A program made the position numbers and the translations under genes. Under the pieces are notes generated by a model, which worked only from the letters and a program-made list of their open reading frames with translations, ran no database searches and was not told the DNA's origin. From Martelella lutilitoris (GTDB lineage: Bacteria; Pseudomonadota; Alphaproteobacteria; Rhizobiales; Rhizobiaceae), in NCBI RefSeq assembly GCF_005924265.1, contig NZ_VCLB01000004.1:310001-374000 (forward strand): a stretch of 64,000 nt of DNA, in the 5' to 3' direction. The stretch's first letter is position 1, and each line of letters starts with the position of its first letter. Of the stretch, positions 44,344-52,800 are shown piece by piece.

Positions 44344-45786
44344 TCAGCGCGACGCCGTCTCCGTAGCCTCCGCATCCGTCTCTCCGATATCGATGCCGAA
44401 GCCGTCTATCGGGTATCCGTAGAGCGTGAACTGCGACAGACCCAGCGCCGAACGCAAGCTGGCATTGACCAGATGGCATTGCAGAAGCGCGATGTCGAGG
44501 TCCCGTTCGCTGTCCCTGCGGGCGATCAACGCGTCATAATAGTCCTCCTCAGCATTGAGGAGATCGGTCAGGTTGCGGGTTCCAAGGTCAAAATACTGGC
44601 TTCGATAAAGCGCCCTTGTTTCATCGAGAAGCTGCGTCTGGGTCTTGGAGGAGGCAATCAGCTCGCGCGCATTGGTCATTTCGGTCCCGGCGTCGAGCGC
44701 TTCCAGCGTCGCGTTCCTGTGGACCTTGTCGAGATTGGCCTTGGCGGCTGCCACGGCTTCCTCTGCGGCCTGCCGGCCCGCTTCGATGGCGCCGCCCTGA
44801 AACAGGGTCGGCAGAACATTGAAATTCACCCCGACGCGGAACCCTTCATCATAAAGCGGCTGGCGGCCATAGGCTTCAGCGGCAATGCCGGGCAGGCGCG
44901 CCTTCTGCGCATCCTCGTATTCAAGCGTCGCCAGAGCGACCTTCAGTTTCGCGAGCGCGATTTCCGGCAGGGTTTCGGCAATCGCGGTCGACGGCGTGCA
45001 GGCCCCGAGCGCGCCCAGCAGATCCGTCTTCAGACCCACCGCAGCGGGGCCCGAATATTCGCGAAGCTGGTTGGCCGCCCTGTCGCGCTCCGATTTCATC
45101 TCGAGAAGATCATGGCGCGCCTTTTCGACGCTGTTGGCCGCCGCCAGAACGTCGGACTGGGTGGTCGCGCCCGCCGTCGCGCGCTGTTCGATCAGATCGT
45201 TGAGCTCGCTCAGCCGCTTCACCCGCTCCTCATCGATTTCGACATTGTCGCGGTAGCGGCTGAATTCGGCATAGGCCTCAAGGACATCCATCAGCACCGT
45301 ATCGGCATCGCTCTGAAAGCTCAGCACGGCTTCCTGAGCAGCGATATCGGCCCTTGCAACCTTGCGATCGGTCCTGCCGAAATCGAACAGCATCTGGTTT
45401 GCCGAAAGAAGAAAGGACGGACCGTCGGCATCGCCCACGCCGCCCGTAACGCCGCCGCTCACGGAGGGAAGATAACCGCCCTTGGCCACCTTGATATTGC
45501 CGGTCGCCTCGCGAATGGTCGCCGCGCCCTCCAGCATTTCCGGGCTCTGGTAGAGCGCGATCTTCACCAGCCCGTCGAGGTCTTCACCGGCCGCCGTCAT
45601 ATCCGCAGGCTTCTCCACCTCCGGCCGCTCTTCACGGATGGAGCCGGTCCTGTCTTCAAACGAGACTGACGGTTGTCCGCTTCCAGCTGTCGAACACCCG
45701 GCAAGAGCGGTCGACAGGCCCAGAAGAAGCGCGAGCGACAACCCCCGTGCGGCGATCGCCGCACAGTGCATTTTCCGATTTTTCAC
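44344..45786 (-). CDS. TolC-family outer-membrane efflux protein
   Basis: A 480-residue TolC-like protein in the type I secretion cluster. It has a signal ending LAGCSTAG, a lipobox with Cys at about residue 30, as in NodT/CusC lipoproteins. Two repeated OEP domains with long coiled helices follow, for example QRATAGATTQSDVLAAANSVEKARHDLLEMKSERDRAAN (partly quoted: start and end given). Start is GTG 45786; ATG 45771 is an alternative. It would form the outer-membrane exit duct for the exporter upstream. Confidence 0.88.
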   Translation of the reverse strand: MKNRKMHCAAIAARGLSLALLLGLSTALAGCSTAGSGQPSVSFEDRTGSIREERPEVEKPADMTAAGEDLDGLVKIALYQSPEMLEGAATIREATGNIKVAKGGYLPSVSGGVTGGVGDADGPSFLLSANQMLFDFGRTDRKVARADIAAQEAVLSFQSDADTVLMDVLEAYAEFSRYRDNVEIDEERVKRLSELNDLIEQRATAGATTQSDVLAAANSVEKARHDLLEMKSERDRAANQLREYSGPAAVGLKTDLLGALGACTPSTAIAETLPEIALAKLKVALATLEYEDAQKARLPGIAAEAYGRQPLYDEGFRVGVNFNVLPTLFQGGAIEAGRQAAEEAVAAAKANLDKVHRNATLEALDAGTEMTNARELIASSKTQTQLLDETRALYRSQYFDLGTRNLTDLLNAEEDYYDALIARRDSERDLDIALLQCHLVNASLRSALGLSQFTLYGYPIDGFGIDIGETDAEATETASR

Positions 45787-45940
45787 TGCATTTCCACATC
45801 ATGATGCCTTGGGTCGTCCCCAAGGCATGCGTCTCAAATCTGCCATTCTGCCCCCGAGCGGAACGCAGGCACAGATTGCTGCGGGAAAGCTTCGAATCAT
45901 TACCTAGGGTAACATAGACGAGCGGATTCAACCGCACAAC

Positions 45941-46351
45941 TCAGTTGCGGCTGACCATCAGTTCGCGGCACTGAGGCCTGCGCCAGACGGTCTCGTCGAC
46001 CTGCTGCGCATTGCCGAACAGCACCTTGTACTGGCAGACGAGTTCGCCATCGTCGGCGGTAACGAATTTGAGGTTGTAGTCCCAGGTCGCCTTGTTGCCG
46101 CGGCGCGTCACCTTGATCGGTTCGCCCAGAAGCGAGGCGACCTTGTTCTGGCTGACGCCGATCTCCACCTGGCGGACGAGATCAACAGTTACCGGCTTGC
46201 CGTTCCTGATGAAATAGGCGTCAAGCTCCGTCAGCGACGGCGCAACGCTGTCAAACCGCATCTTCGGGTTATGCACGTTCAGCATTCCGGCGAAGGCGGA
46301 TCCCGTGGTGATGAGGCCAGCCAGAACCGCGATGGAAATCGTCTTCAGCAT
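45941..46351 (-). CDS. Small periplasmic BamE/SmpA-like protein
   Basis: A 136-residue protein starting at ATG 46351, with AAGGAG 6 bases upstream; the longer in-frame start has no such site. It has a Sec signal ending GSAFA and no lipobox. The middle (VEIGVSQNKVASLLGEPIK, WDYNLKF, then CQYKVLF) matches the SmpA/BamE fold. Paired Cys flank the C-terminal strand. It lies 55 bp before HlyD's downstream end and 154 bp before the TolC gene. BamE-like folds occur in several envelope proteins; the role in a type I system is not established. Confidence 0.75.
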   Translation of the reverse strand: MLKTISIAVLAGLITTGSAFAGMLNVHNPKMRFDSVAPSLTELDAYFIRNGKPVTVDLVRQVEIGVSQNKVASLLGEPIKVTRRGNKATWDYNLKFVTADDGELVCQYKVLFGNAQQVDETVWRRPQCRELMVSRN

Positions 46352-46405
46352 TTCAGTCTCCTTGTGTTTTCGACTAATGTTGATGCCTGCCCTCAAGGCA
46401 GCCAG

Positions 46406-47587
46406 TCAGCGCTCGCGAAGGGCTTCCCGACCCCGGTTGAGCGGTTTGATGAGATAGTCCCAGATGGTTTTCTCGCCCGTCCTGATATCGACGGTCGCAA
46501 TCATGCCGGGGGTGATGGGAAAGCGTTTGCCGGAAGCGTTCTCGAGCGCGTCCGAGGCGGTGCGGATATAGACCCGGTAATAGAGGTTCTCCGGATTGAT
46601 CTCGTCGCGGATCGTGTCCGGCGAGATCGTCTCGACGGAGCCCTCAAGCCCGCCATAGACCGAGTAGTCATAGGCCGTGATCTTTACCAGCGCTTCTTGT
46701 CCGGGATGGATGAAGGCGATGTCGCGCGGCGAAATCCGCGCCTCGATCAGCAACTGGTCATTGAGCGGGACGATGGTCATCACCGCGCCGTTCGGCGAGA
46801 CGACGCCGCCGATTGTGGTGACCGCGACATCCTTGATGATCCCGTGGACCGGGGAGACAATCGTCGTGTGATCAATCGTGTCCTCGAGCCCGTTGAGCGT
46901 CGAGAGCAGAGACTGGACCTGAGCCTGCGCCTCGGCCAGCTTCTCGCCGCTTTCGATCACGTATCCGGCGCGCATGTCGTCCATCTTCAACTTGATATCG
47001 CCGCGATCGCGCTTCAGCCGGATCAGTTCGACCTTGCTCGCCGCCCCAGTCTTCACCAGCGGCGTCGTCAGCCTAAGCTGTTCGTCGATCAGCGCCATAT
47101 CCGCTTCCATATCAGCGAGCGATTCCCGGTAGCTGCCCTGGCGGGCGGCAAACAGCGCCTCTTCCGATGCTCTCAGTTCGGGATAGTCGTCGAGCGCCTC
47201 GGGAAAGTTCACGGCCTCGGCGCCGGTAACCTCAGCCTGCAGGCGGGCGGCCTGCGCCAGAGAAGCGCGGTAGCGCGCGGCGGTCTCGTCATATTCGGCC
47301 TGCGCGCGGGTCGGATCGAGCCGCGCCAGCACCTGCCCCTTGTCGACGATATCGCCCGCGCTGACATCGAGCTCCGCAAGAATGCCACCGTCGAAGGACT
47401 GGATCATCTGCTCGTGCGACAGCGGCACGACCGTTCCCGGCCCCGAGGAAACCTCCTCGACCGAAAAGAAATAGGCCCAGGCGAAGAATGCGACGAGGAT
47501 CAGCGTCAGCACAAGCACCACCCGGCTTGCGCCGCTGGCGTTCATTTCATCGCCGGCAACAAGATCATCATAGGCGTTCGAGGTCAT
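46406..47587 (-). CDS. Type I secretion membrane fusion protein (HlyD family)
   Basis: A 393-residue HlyD-type adaptor: short cytoplasmic start, one membrane helix (about residues 20-42), a lipoyl-like split (VSAGDIVDKGQVLARLDPTRAQAEYDE) and long coiled-coil helices (about 85-250), then the second lipoyl half and beta-barrel domain. The VDIRTGEKTIWDYLIKPLN C-terminus is typical. It overlaps the ABC gene by 4 bp. Links the inner-membrane exporter to the TolC-like protein. Confidence 0.93.
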   Translation of the reverse strand: MTSNAYDDLVAGDEMNASGASRVVLVLTLILVAFFAWAYFFSVEEVSSGPGTVVPLSHEQMIQSFDGGILAELDVSAGDIVDKGQVLARLDPTRAQAEYDETAARYRASLAQAARLQAEVTGAEAVNFPEALDDYPELRASEEALFAARQGSYRESLADMEADMALIDEQLRLTTPLVKTGAASKVELIRLKRDRGDIKLKMDDMRAGYVIESGEKLAEAQAQVQSLLSTLNGLEDTIDHTTIVSPVHGIIKDVAVTTIGGVVSPNGAVMTIVPLNDQLLIEARISPRDIAFIHPGQEALVKITAYDYSVYGGLEGSVETISPDTIRDEINPENLYYRVYIRTASDALENASGKRFPITPGMIATVDIRTGEKTIWDYLIKPLNRGREALRER

Positions 47588-49770
47588 TTACCGCCCTCCT
47601 TGCGCCTGTTCGCGGCAGTCGCCTCGCCCTTGCGCAGGCGCGCAAGGATGTCGTCGCGCGCGCCGTCCATGATGATCCGGCCATTGGACACCACGATCAG
47701 CCGGTCGACGAGGGCCAGCACCGACGGCTTGTGCGTCGCGATCACCAGCGTGGTGCTCGCGCCGAGCGCGCCGAGAGCCGAAAGCACTTTCTGCTCGGCC
47801 GTCTCATCCAGCGCCGAGGTCGGCTCGTCGAGCAGAACCACGGAGGGTTCGCGCAGCAGAAGACGCGAAAGAATGATGGCCTGCGCCTGCCCGCCGGACA
47901 GGCCGTGACCGCCTTCCTGTATCTGCCGATCGAGGCCCTCGGGCGTGGCGCGAACAAATTCCCAGGCGCCGGTGCGTTCGAGGGCCTCAATCAGCTCCTC
48001 GTCGCGGGCATTGGGCGCGCCGAGGCATAGGTTTTCGCGAATCGTGCCGTAGAAAAGCCGGGCGTTCTGGCCGGCAAGGCCGATATGGCGGCGCAGATCG
48101 GCAGGATCGACATGGCCGATGTTGACCCCGTCGACCAGCACGGTTCCCGAGCGCGCTTCCATCAGCCCCGAAAGCCCCTGCAGCAGGGTCGACTTGCCGG
48201 CGCCGTTGCGGCCGATAATGCCGACCTTCGAGCCCGCCGCGATCTTCAACGAGTCGACGGTCAGAACCGGCTCCTTCTCGTAGGAGAAGACCGCATTCTT
48301 GAGGTGAAACGCGCCCTCGATGATGGGCTTGTGGATGCGCTTGGCGTTCTCGGGATGATCGACGGGGAGCATCATGATCTTGTCGAGGCTTTCGCCCGCG
48401 ATCCTCGCCTGCTGCCAGCGATTGAGGATCTGCGTCACGCTGGCGAGCGGCGCCAGCATGCGGGTCGAAAGCATGGCGGCGGCAACCAGCGCGCCCGTCG
48501 TCATATCGCCGAACATCACCGCCGGCGCGCCGGCGGCGACCACCGCGATATAGACCATGCCCTGCACCGTCTGCGTCCAGTTGCCAAGCGTGCCGACGAG
48601 ATCGCGCAGCTTCATGCCGTTGTCGGCGTTGACCGCGTTGTAGTGGTTCCAGTGGTTCTGGAACCTCTCCTCGGCCTGCAACAACTTGATGTCGTCCAGC
48701 CCCTGCACCGCCTCGACCAGCATGGCATTGCGCAGCGCGGATTCGCGCATATTGGCCTTGGCGAGCCGGTGCAGCTTCTTCTGCGCCAGGATGCCGGGCG
48801 CAATCAGGAGCACAACGGCCACGGCCGGCACCCAGACCAGACTGCCGGCGACCCACCAGAAAATCGCACAGAACAGCAGAAAGAAGGGAATGTCCGCGAT
48901 CGCCGAAACCGCCGATGAGGTCATCATCTCGCGCACATGCTCGAGCTCGCGCAATTGCGCGATGAAAGTGCCCGTCGCCCGCGGGCGGGCCGTATTCTTG
49001 ACCCGCAAGGCATGTCCGAACACCTTGTCGGAGATGCGCAGATCGGCTCGCTTTCCGATCACATCGGTGATCTTCATGCGCATCTGGCGCATGATGAAGG
49101 CGAAGAGCACCGCCATGAGCGCGCCGCCGCCAAGAACGAAGAGCGTCGGAAAGGACTGGGCCGGGACGACCCGGTCATAGACTTGCATGGAAAAGATGAC
49201 GCTTGCCAGCGCAAGGACATTGGCCGCAAGCGAAGCCAGCATGATCGAGACATAGGGCCTCAGATCGGACAGGACGATCGAACGCAGCCAGTGTTTCCTG
49301 TAAGGCTCGATATAGGCGTCGATCCGCCCGTCCGGCATGCCACCCGCCGGGCGGATGACAGCAACCAGGTCGATGCGGTCCGCAACCTCGCTGACGGCGA
49401 CATCAGAGCCAAGGCCGCCGTCGCCGGAAAAGGTCAGCGCGAACCGGTCCGCATTGCGCCTGACCGCAACCGCGACCTGACCATCCTTGAAAACCAGAAT
49501 GACCGGCAGACGCATCTGCGTGATCTTGCGCACATCGGTATCGACGAACCTCACCGCCAGACCCGCCTGGCGAGCAAGCTTGCCAAGCCGTCTCTTTGCA
49601 TCGCCATCGCCGTCCCAGGCATCGGCAAGCCTGAGTTGCTCCGGCGAACAGTCGATCCGGTAGTGACCGGCGACCGTCAGCAGCGCCTCGATCCACCGGG
49701 CCGAAACGGCTCCGACGTCTTCGGCAGCCGCGCCTTCCGGTGTGCGATCGTTCTTGATGTGCATGTTCAT
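47584..49770 (-). CDS. Type I secretion ABC transporter (permease/ATPase)
   Basis: A 728-residue exporter of the LapB/HlyB type: N-terminal C39-peptidase-like domain (about 20-150) that lacks the catalytic Cys, six-helix membrane domain (about 165-450), then an ATPase with Walker A GRNGAGKST, LSGGQAQAI signature, and VVLLDEPTSALDE. The degenerate C39 domain is a docking module, not a protease, in such systems. Encoded directly after the adhesin gene. Confidence 0.94.
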   Translation of the reverse strand: MNMHIKNDRTPEGAAAEDVGAVSARWIEALLTVAGHYRIDCSPEQLRLADAWDGDGDAKRRLGKLARQAGLAVRFVDTDVRKITQMRLPVILVFKDGQVAVAVRRNADRFALTFSGDGGLGSDVAVSEVADRIDLVAVIRPAGGMPDGRIDAYIEPYRKHWLRSIVLSDLRPYVSIMLASLAANVLALASVIFSMQVYDRVVPAQSFPTLFVLGGGALMAVLFAFIMRQMRMKITDVIGKRADLRISDKVFGHALRVKNTARPRATGTFIAQLRELEHVREMMTSSAVSAIADIPFFLLFCAIFWWVAGSLVWVPAVAVVLLIAPGILAQKKLHRLAKANMRESALRNAMLVEAVQGLDDIKLLQAEERFQNHWNHYNAVNADNGMKLRDLVGTLGNWTQTVQGMVYIAVVAAGAPAVMFGDMTTGALVAAAMLSTRMLAPLASVTQILNRWQQARIAGESLDKIMMLPVDHPENAKRIHKPIIEGAFHLKNAVFSYEKEPVLTVDSLKIAAGSKVGIIGRNGAGKSTLLQGLSGLMEARSGTVLVDGVNIGHVDPADLRRHIGLAGQNARLFYGTIRENLCLGAPNARDEELIEALERTGAWEFVRATPEGLDRQIQEGGHGLSGGQAQAIILSRLLLREPSVVLLDEPTSALDETAEQKVLSALGALGASTTLVIATHKPSVLALVDRLIVVSNGRIIMDGARDDILARLRKGEATAANRRKEGGK

Positions 49771-49798
49771 GGCGGCGGAACTTCATCATTGCTTTGCT

Positions 49799-49838
49799 GC
49801 AGCCGGAGACGGGACCTCGTTCCGGCTGCGTTTTTTTT
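49799..49838 (+). terminator. Intrinsic-terminator-shaped hairpin oriented rightward
   Basis: GCAGCCGGA (49799-49807) pairs with TCCGGCTGC (49821-49829) over a 13-base loop, then GTTTTTTTT (T8, 49831-49838). The T-run is on the rightward strand, although genes on both sides read leftward. For leftward transcripts the hairpin is preceded by A8 and lies between adhesin and exporter genes, so it may attenuate or protect the adhesin mRNA. Confidence 0.65.
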
Positions 49839-49848
49839 CGGAACGGGC

Positions 49849-52800
49849 TCAGCCGACCATCATCGCGTGGTCTTCAAGCTCATTGAGATCGATGCTGGCC
49901 GTGCCCTGATCGCTGAAGCTCTGTGCTTCACTCGCCGAGTTGCTATTCGCGTGCTTTTCCTCGGGCAGGTAAGCCTCGAGGCTTTCGCCGTTGTCCTCAT
50001 AGACAAGGTCGGCCACGTTGATTTCGTCATCGACGGCCGGATGTTCGCCGCTGGCGTCATCGTCCTCGGCCGGGGCTTCATCGATCGACGCAAGGCCCAG
50101 CGTCTCGGCGTGGAAAACGCCTTGACCCGCTGCCTCACCGCTGTCTTCCGCGCTGTCGGTCTCGATTGCCATGCGTGCGGCAGACGCAGTGGCGCCGGCC
50201 TCCTGAACATCGATCTTCAGCAAGGCTTCGCTGGTGTCACCGCTGTCATCGGTGAGCACATAGCGGAAATCTTCCTCGCCCATACCCGTGTCGGGCCCAG
50301 CCGTGTAGGTCCAGTCGCCGGTCTCGAAGTCGAAGACGAGCCTGCCGCCCTGGTCGGTTTCCACGTTGAGGATCGCCCCGTCCTCGACCTGGTTGCCGTT
50401 GTGGTCGATAATACGGCCCTGGTCATAGGTGTAGGTCTCGCCATCGACATCAATCGAGAGGATGCGGCCGCCATCGATACCGAGAAGATCGTCATCCGCC
50501 GTACCGGCGACGCCGTCGGCGCCGTTCAGCACATTGCCGGCAACATCCACTTCCTTCAGGACGTCAAGCAGTTCGTCCACGAGATCGTCGAAGTTGGCCA
50601 CCTGGACGACATGATTGTCGCCGTCGGCCTCATCGACATCCTGCAGCCGGGGCACCGTGACGCCCTGGCCGATGCCGACCGTCTGCACGTCGATTTTGTT
50701 GTCTGCAACGAAATCATTCCATGCTGCCTGGGTGGCGCTCTCCAGCGAATGGTCGACAACCCATTTGCCGTTTTCCCAACGCTGTTGCGTCTGTTCGGTC
50801 GGCTCACCGTCGCTCATGAAGAAGACGCGGTTGTCGTAGCCATCGAGAGGCGTATACGCTTCCATCGTCTTTTGAACGGCGGCCGTGTAGTCGGTGCCCG
50901 CGTTGTAAGGACGGCTGTTGTACCAGGCGTCCACCTGAGCCGCGAAATCGGCATAGTTTGTAAACGATACGGTCGACCGCGCGTCGGACGAGAACGCAAC
51001 AAGCTGGATCTGCACATCGCCGGTCGTGCCCTCGAAGAAGGTCTGGCCCGCAACCTTCACGGCATCCAGCATCGTCCGCGCTTCGTTGTAGTCAACGCTT
51101 CCGCTGAAATCGAGAACGAAGGCGATGTTGAAGTTCTCGTCGCTCATGAAGTCATCGCCGGCAAGCTGCAGGCTGATATCGTCCTCGTGCGCAAGCGGCG
51201 CATTACGCTCAAATGCCTCGGTATCCGCGCCGCCCGAGCCGAGATTTCCGACCTTGTCGGTATAGCTTTCGTCGGCAACGGTGACAGTCAGGTCGCCCCC
51301 GGCCTTTTGAGGCGTTACCCTCGCGGTCCAGGTATGATCGTCAACCTGCTGCAGGTTCGACAGCGTGCCGTTGTTGACGCTGATATCGGACGCGTCAAAC
51401 CCGTCGACATCTTCGGAGAAAGTGAAGGTGACGTCACCGCCGAGGCCATTATCGTCGATGTCGATATCGACCACGACGGACGGGCCGTCGACGTCGAAGT
51501 CTTCGGCATCCGAGCCTTCCGTGCCCACATTGCCGGCCGCATCCGTATAGGAGCCGTCAGTGACGGTGGCCGTCACTTCACCATTGCCGGTCGGGGTGAT
51601 GGTTGCGGTCCAGACCTGATTGCCGTCGGCATCTTCCGACCATGCGCCGTCCGTGCCGAGATCGGCATTGTCGAGAACAAGATCGGCGGCCGGGTCGAAG
51701 CTTGCGCGATCGGTATCCGGCGAGAAGGTCAGAACCAGCGTGCCGTCCTGGCCGTTGTCGGTGATCTCGACGCCGACATCAGGCGCGGTGCGGTCGAAGG
51801 CCGCGCTGTCGGAACCCTGCGTGCCGGGATTGCCGGCAAGGTCGGTGTAGGAACCATTGCCGACGGCAACCGTGACATCGCCGGTCGCTTCCGGGGTGAC
51901 GGTGGCGGTCCAGGTGTTGGCGTCAACCTGCGTCAGGTTCGACAGCGTGCCGTTGCCAACGCTAACATCGCTGCCATCGAAGCCGGCGACTTCCTCGGAG
52001 AAGGTGAAGGTCACGGAACCGGTCTGGCCGTCATTGACGATATCGACCACGACGGACGGGCCGTCGACGTCGAAGTTTTCGGCATCCGAGCCTTCCGAGC
52101 CCGCATTGCCGGCCGCATCCGTATAGGAGCCGTCAGTGACGGTGGCCGTCACTTCGCCATTGCCGGTCGGGGTGATGGTCGCGGTCCAGACCTGATTGCC
52201 GTTGGCATCTTCCGACCATGTGCCGTCCGCGCCGAGATCGGCATTTTCCAGCGCGAGATCGGCGGCCGGATCAAAGCTTGCGCGATCGGTATCCGGCGAG
52301 AAGGTCAGAACCAGCGTGCCGTCCTGGCCGTTATCGGTGATCTCGACGCCGACGTCAGGCGCGGTGCGGTCGAAGGCCTCGCTGTCGGAGCCGGGCGTGC
52401 CCGGATTGCCGGCAAGGTCGGTATAGGAACCATTGCCGACGGATACCGTAACATCGCCGGTCGCTTCCGGGGTGACGGTGGCGGTCCAGGTGTTGGGGCC
52501 GGTCTGCGTCAGGTTCGACAGCGTGCCATTTTCAACCGCGATATCGGCGGCTTCGAAGCCGGCGACTTCCTCGGAGAAGGTGAAGGTCACGGAACCGGTC
52601 TGGCCGTCATTGACGATATCGACCACGACGGACGGGCCGTCGACGTCGAAGTCTTCGGCATCCGAGCCTTCCGAGCCCGCATTGCCGGCCGTATCCGTAT
52701 AGGAGCCGTCGGTGACGGTGGCCGTCACTTCGCCATTGCCGGTCGGGGTGATCGTGGCCGTCCAGACCTGGTTGCCGGCAGCATCTTCCGACCATGCGCC

